Shown here one piece after another: positions 47,199 through 59,111 of a stretch of 64,000 bases of DNA. This stretch comes from Chrysemys picta bellii (taxonomy: Eukaryota > Chordata > Testudines > Emydidae). Position 1 is the first letter of the stretch; each line of letters starts with the position of its first letter. The DNA lies in the NCBI RefSeq assembly GCF_011386835.1, contig NW_027052933.1, positions 30,001 to 94,000 of the forward strand. Direction: 5' to 3'. The notes under the pieces were generated by a model, which was given only the letters and a program-made list of their open reading frames with translations, made no database searches and was not told where the DNA came from. Made by a program: the position numbers and the translations under genes.

Positions 47199-47601
47199 TA
47201 GGAGTTCCTAGGATCTGTGCTCTCTGGGGGCCCTGCTGACGCATACCCAGCTCTGGAGTTAAACCCCTGGCTATTTCTAAACTGGCGGAGCCCAGAGCCC
47301 TCCGCCTGGCTGGAGCTGTTACCAAGGAGGGAGGTGAACAGGGATTGTGTGTGTGAATGAGAAACAACACAGACAGCCTGGAAAGCGAGGGGGGTTGGGT
47401 CGGGATGATTTAGTATATCCCTTAGGTTTTGACACCCTGGTCTCACTGGAGAGTGTATGGAGATGCAAGTCTCGCTCACACGGCAGGTGTGCATTACAGA
47501 GCCCATTCCCCTCCAATCTAACTGACCAGGGAAGAACCTGACCAGTGTCAGACATGCAGACCCCACGGCTTCTAATAAGCGAGGTGACGGGAATCCCTTA
47601 C

Positions 47602-47703
47602 CCAGTGAGGTCACCATCTCGTAGTTCTCCTTCATGATGTCCCTGTATAGGGTTCCCTGAGCGGGGTAAAATACACAGCCACCTCCTTGAAGGTCACTGG
47701 CAC
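47602..47703 (-). pseudogene. psi-ZNF-B2 KRAB-A exon with 25-bp deletion
   Basis: Splice sites are kept (acceptor TTTCAG/GTG at 47704/47703, donor CTGG/GTAAGG), but the exon is 102 bp instead of 127. The missing 25 bases are those coding QGQGTLLD in ZNF-A, so the frame is shifted before the LYRD motif (LYRDIMKENYE is in another frame). The opening ATG of the other copies reads GTG. psi-B1 has lost the exon completely. Confidence 0.88.
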
Positions 47704-47763
47704 CTGAAACAACAAAGAGTCCTGCACTGAGCACCTGCTGCCCCAGCCACAATCCCACTAGTC

Positions 47764-48397
47764 CAGGGATGGGGAAACTTTTTGGCCTGAGGTCCACATT
47801 GGGATTTGGAAACAATATGGAGGGATGGGTAGGGAAGGCTGTGACTCCCCCAAATAGCCTGGCCCTGCCCCTATCCACCCCCTCCCACTTCCCATCCCCT
47901 GACTGCCCACCTCAAAATCTCCAACCAATCCAACCCCGCTGGCTTTCTCTCCCATGACCTCCCCATCCCAGGACCCCCCACCCCTAACTGCCTCCCAGGA
48001 CCCCACACCCTATCCAATTCCCCCTGTCCCCTGACGGCCCTGACCCCTATTGACACCCCCCCTTTCAGGCCCCCCGAGACTCCCACACCTATCGAACCAC
48101 CCCTGCTCCCCATCCCCTGACTGTCCCCTGGAAACCCTGCCCCTTATCCAACCCCCACCCCTGACCGCTTACCATGCTGCTCAGAGCACCAGGACTAGTA
48201 GCTGTGCAATCCGGCTGGAGCCAGCCACACCACCACGCAGTCTAGAGCACTGGCGGCATGGCAAGTTGAGGCTGTGGAGAAGGGGGGACAGCAGGGGAGG
48301 GGCCAGGGGTTAGCCTCCCTGGCCAGGAGCTCAAGGGCCGGGCAGGACGGTCCCGTAGGCCAGATGTGGCCCACGGGCCATAGTTTGCCCACCTCTG
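47764..48397. mobile_element. Complete 634-bp nonautonomous hAT-like element
   Basis: Left end CAGGGATGGGGAAACT and right end AGTTTGCCCACCTCTG are imperfect inverted repeats, with perfect 8-bp target duplications CACTAGTC (47756-47763 and 48398-48405). C-rich interior, no coding capacity. The right half and right target copy are also present in psi-B1 (12705-13100), so it inserted before the duplication. Partial relatives lie at 6690-6841. Confidence 0.92.
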
Positions 48398-48405
48398 CAC
48401 TAGTC

Positions 48406-50057
48406 ACAGGGAAAAAATAAACAAAACAGAGAAGCTCTGGGAGGGCCAGAAAAGCAGAAATCCCCCCACACCCCGCTCAGAGCACCAGGAGGCTTCAGGG
48501 GGTGGGGAGAAGGTGAGAGCTCCTTTTCCTTCACAGCAGGTGGAGCAGGGCAGGGTCTTCTCATTTCCCACATGCCTGCCAGCCATAGGCTGATATGGGA
48601 AGCAGAGCTCTGAGCCAGGGACAGGGACAGGAATCCCAACAGCTTCCCTTTGTATTTCACAGCAGCTAGTGGGGTGTTTCCTGGGTCAGAAATGGAGGAA
48701 TGTCCCTCCCCCTCCGCCCCTAGCCAATGGGCCTGTTCACAAAATCAGGCCCAGGTTGATCATGTTCCAGCAGGTTTATGACACCCTGTCCCCAAACTGC
48801 CTCACACTGTGTGTTTCCTGCCCCTCCCCCTCTACAGCAAATCCTCCTCTCTCCCCCCGCCCGCGCAGCTCCCTTCAAGTCCCCTACCTGAGCTGTCTCA
48901 ATCACAGCCATTTCCCTGCTCTGTCCCCTGGAAGACCGGACGATCTGGAACAAAATGTGGATGTGATTCTTTAGCTTGTCAGGGCAAGAGGGAAGTTACA
49001 GAAGGGGCTTGTGTCCATGTCTCCCGTCTCTCCCTGCAGACAGATGCTCTGGACTCTGCCACACTGGGAAAACCCTCAGTCACTTTATCACAATACAGAC
49101 CTGGCCCCTCCCCCCAGCACTGAACACTCTGCAACACCAGTAGGTCCCTAAAAGGTGTCCTTTGTGCAGAGTCATTTCCCTGCCCGGCTCCAGCCCTTTC
49201 CCCAGGTCTCTCCATCACCTGGGAGCTCAGGCTCAGTGGCTGGTATAGTTAGAGTGGTTCCAGCCACTGGAGAAAATGCCCCTGGGCTGGTCTCAGAGGG
49301 GTGTGATAAAGCTGGAATGGTCTTAATGTTTTCTCTGAATAGCATGTGTGTGCCTCAGTTTCCCCATGTGTTACTCAAGTATCGAGCTGGTGGGATACGG
49401 GTGTGTGATCATTGCAGAGACCTCTAGAGGGCAGGTGTGACCGTAGAGTGGCTGCCTGGGCATAGAGAATGGCCAGAATTCTGTATCCTGGCAAGCAATG
49501 GCCTGCTCCCGTCCTCTGCAAGGAACCAGCCGAAGGTGCTGGAGCACAGAGCGAGAGGGGGAGGCCAGGTGACCTGTTTTCCTGGGAAAGAGAGAAAGCA
49601 TGGAGGAGGGGCAGCTGGATGTCACTGAAGATGGGGGACTGGAAGCGGGTCAGTCTCTTGGTTTGGGACTCAGCGGGGAAAGCCCAGGGCCTGATCCAGT
49701 CTCTGGATTCTCCCCAAGATGGACTTTGATATCTGTGTTAACAAGATCTGTTCTATGCTGTGTTCCGAGCCTGCCTCTCCCAGCCCTAGGTTCACCCCCC
49801 GCCAGCTGTACCCCGTTCTTATCCCTGGCTCCTAGTCCCAGGCAGAGGCGCTGAAACAATCTGTACAGTGTGTGTGGGGGGGGGGCACTGAGAGCCATTG
49901 AGAAACCCCTTTAAGCCAGGGGGTGTGGCAGGGCCCCACCAGTGTAGATCCAGCACATCAGCCACCACCATCCCCCACCATGATTGTGCCCCTGAGCCCC
50001 TATCCTTTCCCACCTCCCAGCTGGGGCCCCCCACCCTGCATTCGGTTTGGCCCCTGC
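48406..50057. other. psi-ZNF-B2 former intron 1, gene-free
   Basis: Matches 13101-14762 and ZNF-A intron 1, with a truncated LTR-like repeat from 49302. Homology to the large genes stops at about 50057, short of the CpG-rich first exon. Confidence 0.6.
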
Positions 50058-50571
50058 CCACCAGAGGGCTGGGGAGGGAGGAAAGCTATTGGACACCAGA
50101 GGTTGTACCAAGTGGACTCCTCAAAAGTGGGTGTGCTTGTCCTGGCTTGTTGCTCCAAAGCTCTGTAATAAAGTTATTTTACTGGAAGGGTGTATGTGGC
50201 ATACATTGAATAATAAGATAAAGTACTGTATAATGGCAATGTGTATGTGTTCATTGTTGGGAAAAGGTGTATGAGTGAAGAGTGGAAGTTTCCTTTGTAG
50301 GTTAAAAGAAGCCAAGAAGGGGAGAAGGAAAAAGAACAGAACAAGTTAATTAAAAAAACTATAGCTAGCAAGCTCAGTCCAAAGATAAGACACTGGCTCC
50401 GTTCAAGGACACTGCTCACAGCTAAGACTTGGCTGACAACCAAGAAGGGGGGGCTTGAATGTGCCCAAGCAGCTGTAAAATCTGCAAAACACTGCCAGGC
50501 ATTAATGAAATGTGTTAGTTTATTTTCTCACAGGTAAAAGAAGCGCTATCCAAAGACCCTAGCAGCCCTGC
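50058..50571 (+). other. Unassigned segment leading into ERV copy 2
   Basis: Near-identical to 14763-15275. AATAAA near 50166. No recognised frame. Confidence 0.35.
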
Positions 50572-50739
50572 CACTCCTTGGAACCAGGAGAATGGATCTA
50601 TGTAAAGGTCCACCAATGAAAGACTGCTTTGGCTCCACGCTGGAAAGGCCCTTACCAAGTCCTGCTGACTACCAACACCGCTGTGAAGTGCCAAGGACTG
50701 ATTGCCTGGACCCATGCGTCTCACTGCGTCTCCTTTTGA
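50572..50739 (+). pseudogene. ERV pol remnant: integrase C-terminus, copy 2
   Basis: Counterpart of 15276-15443 with the same in-frame TGA (50617-50619) and the WKGPYQVLL motif. No upstream pol domains recognised. Confidence 0.7.
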
Positions 50740-51786
50740 TATTTCTTTTCTTCCTTCTGAACAGCAGGAGAAAAGGACAAGGTGATGTGCTGGTAACCTC
50801 TCCCTTGTCCAGTGACAGAGCTAACCTGCATTCAGTATTTGATACAGAAATCAAAGCACTACAGGGCGCTGTGCTGGTAACCTCTCTCCTGTATGATGCT
50901 GAGCCACGATTCCTTCAGGAAAGAAGAAGGAACACTTGCTCCGCTGAAATTGCCAAAGTCCAGGAATTCCTGACTACAAAAGACATTAAGAACTGACCCT
51001 GGTGAAGAAACAAAAAATTATACACTGGCAGGAAGAAACTTGTGGGACCCATGCTTGGGAATGTGGTATTGATTGGATTTGGGGGTTTATTCCACAGGCT
51101 GCGCCCTGTGTTTTTGGATAAGTCCTCCAGCATGTATTGCCCTGCCTAACTGGATTTTAAATGACAAATAGCAAAAGCACCTTGTTGCCACTGCCCCCGC
51201 CATCTCCTCCATTACACTATTACCCCTGTAATACATCCAAATACAGACAATGCCATATTTCTGATAAAACCCAATGGCCAAGGCCTTCACACTTTAGTGA
51301 TTTATTTAAATATTGTCTGAAAAAGTTTATTTTTAAGGCTCAGGGTATCCCATATAAGTGAACAATTGAGTGGTAAAAGACTGGCCAAAGGAGATAAAAG
51401 TATATGACATCACTACAAATGAGCTTCAAGAATTTGAAATTAAGGTTTTATAATGGGGTTGATATAATGGCCATTCCAGGGGTCTGTAGTATATCGGGGG
51501 AAGAGGTCCTTGTTGTTTTGGTTACCCAATTAGTAAATAATCAGACTCATACTCAGAGAATGTGTTCTGCCATTGGAAATTTTACCTGTACTGAAATGAT
51601 CTCAGTAAGTAACTAATAATAATTTAATGTTAATGCCTCTTGAAAGTACCTGAGAATATTTAAACAATAGATGTGGTATAATGCTATCCCTGAGAGAGAT
51701 GTACTACAATATGGAATAACAATAATTAATGCCACATTAGGGATTGTGAGATTCACCCTGCCCTATCCAGTTTTCAAATCACTTCC
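50740..51786 (+). other. ERV copy 2, between pol and env remnants
   Basis: Retroviral-derived DNA without a clear frame. It matches 15444-17540 of copy 1 apart from the solo LTR, whose empty site is near 51081-51086. Confidence 0.45.
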
Positions 51787-53240
51787 ATGTATCCAAATTG
51801 CTCCAGGGGAGCTGCTATTTGGCGAGCACAGCAAAGGGCACAGATGTTAGTCTCCTCCAGGAAGAAAAGAGGTTTAGCTGGACACTTATGGGATGGTGCA
51901 AATAGTGCAGCAACAATTTGGAATATTCTTAAGGGCCAACAACATGATGAGAAATTAGGGCAACTAGAAAAGGCCACTGGTCTTATTACTGGAGCACAGT
52001 TGACCCAGGTGCAAGCTGGAGTTGGTGAATTACATGTTATTTCTGCCCTTAGTTCAATGACCCAGGAGCTGTTGACAGAGATGGTATTAAAAATTACTGA
52101 GGCAGAAAAGGAATTGCAGTGGGATCTAGCATGTTCAGAGATTCAGGATTTTCTGAATGAACAGCTGATGGCCATTCGGAGTGACCTTGAGCATCAGGCA
52201 TGGCCCACTGCCCTTATCAGTGCTTCAGGAGTACCATCTGATCTGTGGCCATGGAGACATACTTGGAGATTTTCAGGATGGATGTGCAAGTACTGGCAGT
52301 GCTCCTTCCAAGCATATGGGCCGGTTGGTGTGGGCTTCCACATACTGAATCCTGCTGTGTCCATGGGGAGGATGCATGTGGGACTGGATTATTCACCGTG
52401 ACATCTGGGAGATTAGACCACCTGGTAATGCCTAGCCAATTTCTTGTTCGTGCTCCTGGAATAACACCTGATATTTGGATTGGAATAGGGAATCAGTGGA
52501 CATTTTGGCCCTTGGAACTCCTGCAGCTTCAGTATGTAAGGAAATTGAAGCAAGGGGAAGCTGTCACAATCAGGGCCGGCTCCAGGCACCATCTTGGCAA
52601 GCATGTGCTTGGGGCGGCCATTCAGGAGAAGGGCGGCAGGTCCAGCTATTCTGCGGCAATTCGGCGGACGGTCCCTCACTCCCGCTCACGGCTTTTTTTT
52701 TTTTTTTTTTTTGGCTGCTTGGGGCAGCCAAAACCCTGGAGCGGGCCCTGGTCACAATGTTTAACAAAGTTTGTTGAGCAGATATGGGACAAGGAACTAC
52801 CCTGACAGGACAGTTGCTATTCCAAGCTAATGATAGCTGCGTATACATTAAGGCCACCTCTTTGCTAGACTTACATTTTAATCTCACCACGGCCGCAGTA
52901 AATCACATTATTTATTGTCCAGCAGACAAAGCCCTACAATTAGATCTTAGGTATCAGATTTCTTTTAATTGGACCACTTTGATATCCGACCGGTTTCAAA
53001 ATTTACGCTTACTCCTACCAGAGGTTCAGAAAATTTCTGAGTCAGATCCATGTGCTTCAGAATATATATAAAATTTAAAAACATGATTTCATACAGCCTA
53101 TAGAGTGTCTATTTTGTGTACTAATTATGATGTGATGTGCTATGTAACTAAGGCAGTGAAACAACCCCATCATATTATTACAATGGGGGCATTACTGCTT
53201 GCATTGCTTTTGTTTAGTGTAGGAATATGTTGTTGTAAGG
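51787..53240 (+). pseudogene. ERV env remnant, copy 2 (longer)
   Basis: More complete than copy 1. The first open stretch (51787-52401) has a furin-like RKKR/G site (51859-51870) at the expected surface/transmembrane subunit border, then a segment with heptad-like leucines. The frame changes before 52401, and a 180-bp MITE (52571-52750) interrupts it. A third frame (52784-53071) ends at a stop. The hydrophobic membrane anchor with a CCC end is at 53183-53240, directly abutted by a hAT-type end. The surface subunit is not recognised. Frame changes, stops and the insertion mean it cannot give a working envelope protein. Confidence 0.7.
52571..52750. mobile_element. 180-bp hAT-like MITE nested in env, copy 2
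   Basis: Same site, length and target duplication (GTCACAAT, 52563-52570 and 52751-52758) as 18020-18199. One terminal base differs (GAGCGGGCCCTG). Confidence 0.92.
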
Positions 53241-54911
53241 CAGTGGTTCCCAAACTTTAACAACCTGTGAACCCCTTTCACTAAAATGTCAAGTCTTGGG
53301 AACCCCCTCTTAAAAATAATATTTCCAGGGATTTTCTCCTTTACCTGAGTATAAATTATAAAAGCAGTGATCTTGGAAATATAAAATTTGTTTTTATGAC
53401 ATGCTTATTGAATGATTTGAGGACAATTTCCTGAAGGGACCCTTACCCTTAAAGAGCTTTTCTAGCTCCGACATTTACATTTCTACACAGGGTGGTTTGG
53501 CCCACAGAAATAAAAATCGGCACATCTTCCATGTGTTTTTGGACCAATGGAAAAAACCAGGTACAATTCAAGTGACTTTTAAAATTGCCTATGAAACCGA
53601 GTTAACAAAATAAATGAGCTTATGAATGACCAGAAAATATAAGTCTCAAGTGAAAAAAACTGTAACTGGGCTTCTTTGCAAAGAAATTGTAAGTGTTCTT
53701 ACAGGAAAAGCCACAAACTGTCTGGAAAGGAAGAGTAGACTGAATTACTTGCCTCAGTGAAATTAAATATCCAGAGAATTGCTGGGCCTGTGATGATGAT
53801 GACTGGGGCTTGCTCACCAGTGGCTCCCCCTCCCCGTGCTGTGGAGGCATGGCCAGCCAGGTCTGCATCTGCAAACAGGCCCCCTGCCTGAAGGGCACCT
53901 CCCATTAGCTGTGCTGGCCAATAGACTGGGAGCCTCCCGACCAATGGGCTGGGGGGCGGGAGCAAAGGGGGAGATTGTAGGGAACTCTGGAGTAGGGGAG
54001 GCAGTGGGGGAGGGAATTGTCTGGCACAAAGGGGGGACTCTCTGGAGGGGATGACAGGGGCACAGGGGCCATTGGGGGGTCTCTCAGGGGGGCAGAGGAT
54101 TGTGTGGGTCTCTGTGGGATGGGGGAGTGATGGACAGAGCCAGCCACAGCCCGGGTCTGCTCTGCGGAGGGTGGGGGGTTGCTATAGCCCCCTCAGGAAG
54201 CCCCCTCTGTCCTGTGTATTTGATGCCACCCTGGGGTGCCCATCGCTGCTCCCTTCCCCCTCCCCCGGCTCCATCTGTGTGTCCCACAACTCACCAGCTG
54301 TGTCTGTCTCTGTCTGACAGTGACAGGCTCCTTCTGCTCTCTCTCTGCCTGGGGCTGAGAGCTGCTGCCTGGGACTCCCTCCCCCTCCCTGCTGGGGAGG
54401 CGTGGCCAGGCAGCTCTGGCACCACCCACTGCAGATCCCATTGGCCGGGGTTCCTGGCCAATGGGCTGGGAGCCAGGTCAGAGCTGGGGCCTCTCAGCAG
54501 CTCACAGTGATGGGGGGGGAGCTGCCCCCGAGATGAGCGCGCCCCACATTGCCGACCCATGGCACGGGGATCCCCAAAGCACGGGGCCTGGGGCCCAAAC
54601 ATTGGTGGAGCTGGGTCCACCTTCAGGAATATTGGTGGAGCATGGGCACCACGGGCCCATATAACTCGCCACCTATGGGTGCTGGGGCATATTCCTGTGA
54701 AAGTGAAACTAAGCCAGTTCCAGTGCCCAGAGGGAGCCATGGCTGCAGAGCTCTATGCTTTTCATGGAGATGGATTACCAGGAGTGCTCCAGCCACGGAG
54801 TCCGGGCGCTCTACGTGCCTTGCCAGTGTGGACACCTCAGGAGTTAAGATGCCCAGGGCTGATTTAATGCGCTCTAACTTGCAAGTGTAGACAGGGCCTA
54901 AGTTACCCTGA
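53241..54911. repeat. Interspersed repeats after env, copy 2
   Basis: Paired with 18695-20371: hAT-type left end CAGTGGTTCCCAAACTTT, then AT-rich and GC-rich DNA. Internal borders unclear. Confidence 0.4.
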
Positions 54912-55085
54912 GTAGACCCAGGTTCAGTTCCCTGCTCTGTGTGAACTCAGGCAAGTCACTTTTTCTGTCTGGTCCTGACTTTCCCTTTTGTAAAATGGGG
55001 GTAAGAGCCCTTCCCCATCTGCAGCAGGGCGAGGCTCAGCACATTGAAGTTTGTGCGGTGCTCAGGTAGTGCCGTGATGGGGGCC
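54912..55085 (+). repeat. SINE-like repeat, copy 2
   Basis: Counterpart of 20372-20545 with the same GGCAAGTCACTT and GTAAAATGGGGG blocks. Confidence 0.5.
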
Positions 55086-55997
55086 AGAGAGGGGCCTGCA
55101 ATAGCTACAGAAGTGCAGCTGTTTCCTGTTTACGTCAAATCACAAAACATCACATTGGGGTTGTTGCAAACTTTCCTGATTTCACACTGACTCCTTCACT
55201 AGCTGGTGTTTCTCTTAATGCCCCAGCTCCAGCAATCCTGTGATTATGTGACCATCTCAGCTCTCACTTCAACGAAGGTCAGTTTCTCACTCTCATGGCT
55301 GAATAGAAAAAATTGACAATGTAACCAAAGCGAACCCTGAAAGCTCGGAAACAAAGAAACATACGATCCAGAATGTAATTTTTTAGAAGAAAAAAACCTC
55401 ATTTCCTTCAACCAATCTCATGATCTTTGATTACGTGCTGCTGGCAATACTGCCTTGGCAGCGGTCAGTTTCTGTTGTCAGTCCTCTTGTCTCCAGCAAA
55501 GGCTCTAAGGACCTACATAAAAAAATGAAAGTTCTAATTTATCTCTTTAGTTCACCGCCAATCCTGGGGGGGCTGTGCTCATTTGCTGCTTGGACCCACA
55601 GTCCAGCTCCATGCGCATTCCCACACCTTGGCCTCTCTATTTCCTTTTCCATTAACTCTGCTGTTTTAGATAAATGATCACACTAAATTAGGGGCTTTCC
55701 ATGGGTAGCAGATAGAGATTTAAGGCCTGAGTTCTCAGTGGCACAGGATTGCTAACCCCAAACTTTTGAAAATTATGAGTCAGGACCCTGAAAATGCTGT
55801 GATTGCCTTTTATGAAACATACGCATAATAATAAATGTTGAATTCTTTCTACAGGAACTCTTCACTTAACGTTGTAGTTATGTTCCTGTAAAATGCAACT
55901 TTAAGTGAAACGATGTTAAGTGAATCCAATTTCCCCATAAGAATTAATGTTAATGAAGGCGTTAGGTTCAGGGAATATTTTTTCACTAGACAAAACA

Positions 55998-56062
<65 letters not shown>

Positions 56063-57632
56063 TCACAGTAAAAGTTTTAAACAAACAATTTAATACTGGT
56101 ACACAGTGATGATTATTGTGAAGCTTGGTTGAGGTGGAGGAGTCAGAGGGTGGGATATTTCCCAGGGAATGCCTTACTGCTAAATGATGAACGAGCAATT
56201 GGCTGAGCCCTCAAGGGTTAACTCTCACACTCTACAAGGCAGCAGAAATGAAGGGAGGGGAGACAGCATGGCAGAGACAGAGACACACACTATGTGTGTA
56301 TGTGTGTGTGAGAGAGAGAGAGGCGCATTTCCCCTTTAAATAAGCTGACCCACTCTTAAGTACGCTGCCTTGTTAAGTTAATCAGCAAGCTGCTGCCAGG
56401 AAGTTCCCTCCATCATGAGCGCTGTCGTGTGTCCCCCTTGATCTATGGAAGATGGGGTAAGCGGGGTGCAGGAGCAAGGGGGAGGGGGGATGCCCTGACA
56501 TTAGCCCCCCCCCTCTTTCTTCCCTCCCCCCAACACAGCAAGCAGGAGTCTCAGGGAGCAGCTCCAAGGCAGCGGGCAGGAGCAGCACATGGCAGTGGGG
56601 GGAGGGACAGCTGAACTCCGGGCAACTGGGAACTTAGGGGAGCAGGGAGCTGATGGGGCGCTGCCGGCCCACCCTGGTTCCAAGGGCCCACCAGCTAGCT
56701 GTAACGGGCTGCTCTTCCTGCAAGCAGTGGACAAAGCAGGCGGCTGCTTAAGGACGCTAGAAGGGAGCATTGCACAACTTGAAATGAGCGTGTTTCCTAA
56801 TTGATCAGCAACGTAACAATGAAACATTAACCGGGACGACTTTAAGTGAGGAAATACTGTATTTGCCTTCTGGCTTCTCAGATCTTTAAAATGCGATCTG
56901 AGCGCAGCCTAAAGTTTTTCTCTGCAACCAAGAAAGCCAGAAACTTCCTTTGTTTAGGAAAGGAAAGCCAAGAGTCTCACCTCATAATATGCTTCCAGGA
57001 GCTGGGGCTTTAACAAACACAGCAAATACAATGAGACTCATTATAAAATCATGAGTGTTGGAAACACCGCATCTCTACACTGAGCCAGAGCTGCCTTACT
57101 GTACATGAGAATCAGGCCTTTGAAACATTGATATCAGCTTAACCTAGGTTTTGTCCTGTGAGTTTCATATCACTGGACTTGGAAGAATTAGACTTTTATC
57201 GGTTGATGTCTGTAAATGTTGATTTCACACAAACCAGGAAAAAATACTCCCATTGCTAATAACTGAAATTTACCAATAGGCCCAGTAAGAACAATGCTGC
57301 CTGAGAACGTATTAGACATTGATTTAAGAATATTTCCTCTGCATATTTTGACATGTGATGTTGACAATCTCTATTTTAATGGGTATGAAGTTTTAACTTT
57401 TTGAATCTGTCTCTACTGTCATTAAATAGTTATTGTCTGACCCAAATATTGTCTGATCCCGCCCTAAATCTCCCACCACTGTGAACATTTAAATTGATAA
57501 CAATTGGAATGAAATGCTTAAAGGCCAGATTTTTGTGAAAGTTTAAATCAATAAATATAAAATTGCTTAAAAATAAAAATTCTGCCAAGCCTGACTATCC
57601 CACCTTAGACACACAACTCCACACAGGGAGCC
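55086..57632. repeat. Gene-free DNA including a possible full-length DNA transposon
   Basis: A stretch from about 55850 (ACTCTTCACTTAACG) to about 56868 (CTTTAAGTGAGGAAATACTG) has loosely inverted ends and may be one element. No target duplication was confirmed. The left part (55227 to about 56057) is missing from the paired region at 20685. The rest matches 20690-22263. No gene. Confidence 0.4.
56000..56062. repeat. (TA)n(CA)n microsatellite
   Basis: About 16 TA units followed directly by about 14 CA units. The CA part is the point at which the paired region (20685-20691) resumes after its deletion. Confidence 0.95.
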
Positions 57633-58022
57633 ATGGCCATAGAGAACCCCCAGGAAAGTCTCCAGGAGGAAGCTCCATGTCCCATTTGTCTGCAGTATTT
57701 CACAGAAGCTGTCACTCTGCAGTGTAGGCACGTCAGCCAGTGCTGGGAGGGATCCGATACAGCCGTCTCCTGCCCTCAGAAACTGTGCAACAGAGAAACA
57801 TCAGGCTGAACATGCAGCTGGCAAACATGGTAGAAATCACCAATCGGCTGAGTTTACAAGCAGCAAAAGGAGCAGGAGGGGACGGCGTGTGTGGGGAACA
57901 CCAGGAGACTCTGAAACTTCTGTGAAGAGGATCAAACCCCCATCTGTCTGGTTTGCCATCTGTCCTGGGCTCACAGAGCTCACACGGTGGTTCCCATAGA
58001 GGAAGCTGCCCAGGAGTACAAG
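57633..58022 (+). pseudogene. TRIM-type RING/B-box exon 1 fossil, copy 2
   Basis: Counterpart of 22264-22650 with the same broken RING and frameshift, and the donor-like AAG/GTAGGG. It has 3 bp more near GGAGGGGACGG. No downstream TRIM exons (coiled coil, SPRY) are seen in either copy. Confidence 0.8.
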
Positions 58023-58777
58023 GTAGGGAATTGCTGTCACGTTTAATGGGTAATGACTTTGGATTTTAATTACAGGCTAATTTCACTGAAAGTTCCCTGG
58101 CACAGGCATGATGCATCATTCAGCTCTGTAAACCCTTCATGGTATGGGAGATGCTGCAACAAAATAACTGATTTGACAGAGAGGCAACAGAGGCAAGTCT
58201 GTAACGATAACTGATGTGGGGAAATGTCCTCTGAGATTCTGATGGGAATTCCTGAAAATCTTCATCATATACAGTATTCTACCAATCCCAAACAAGCAGA
58301 CACATCACCCACCAAGTTAATGATACTTCAGTTCTTACCCAAATACCCGCTTACAGCCAATTCTTGATAATGAAACAACCATTTATTAAAAGAAGAAAAG
58401 ACAGTATTGGCTAAAAGGTCATTAGACATACAAATGCAAACAGAGTCCTTAGGTCAGTTTCACCATAGAGATGGCACGTTAGAAATGAAGAGAGTCCTTT
58501 TCAGTATCATTTCATCATGTTCTAGTCCAATATCCAAATGTTCAATATCAGGGCAGTCCAGAGGGGACTGAAGATCTCAGTCTTACGACTCAAACGCCTC
58601 CTAAATAAAGCTTTAAAAGATCTGAGATAAAAGGATCAGGTCTCAAGAGTTTATATAGACATTTTTGCAGCCTCTCGATAGCAGGCAGTCCTTGGGTGAA
58701 CAATAGGTTTTGGAAGTAACCTCCTACTTCACAAACATCACAGGTAATAAAACTACATGGATTAACATAAGGTAATT
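58023..58777. other. Gene-free DNA downstream of ZNF-D
   Basis: Near-identical to 22651-23405; nothing recognised. Confidence 0.4.
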
Positions 58778-58964
58778 AGCAACAGAGGGTCCTGTGGCAC
58801 CTTTAAGACTAACAGAAAAATTGGGAGCATAAGCTTTCGTCGGTAAGAACCTCACTTCTTCAGATGCAAGTCTTGCATCTGAAGAAGTGAGGTTCTTACC
58901 CACGAAAGCTTATGCTCCCAATACTTCTGTTAGTCTTAAAGGTGCCGCTGGACCCTCTGTTGCT
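58778..58964. repeat. Foldback repeat, 93-bp arms (copy 2)
   Basis: Counterpart of 23406-23592. The left arm has gained a change (GTCGGTAAG for GTGGGTAAG), so the arms are slightly less alike. Confidence 0.9.
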
Positions 58965-59111
58965 TTTTACAGATTCAGACTAACACGGCAACCTCTCTGA
59001 TACATAAGGTAATTAATTATCCATGAAGCCGTTCATAGACAGTTTACCACAAACTTTAAAGAGCTATATATATACACAATGACATTATTACACCCAAGTT
59101 TAATGTAAATG

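Noticed and set aside
56000..56062. TA/CA tract as a regulatory element
   Set aside because: Ordinary microsatellite; its only interest is as a deletion endpoint.
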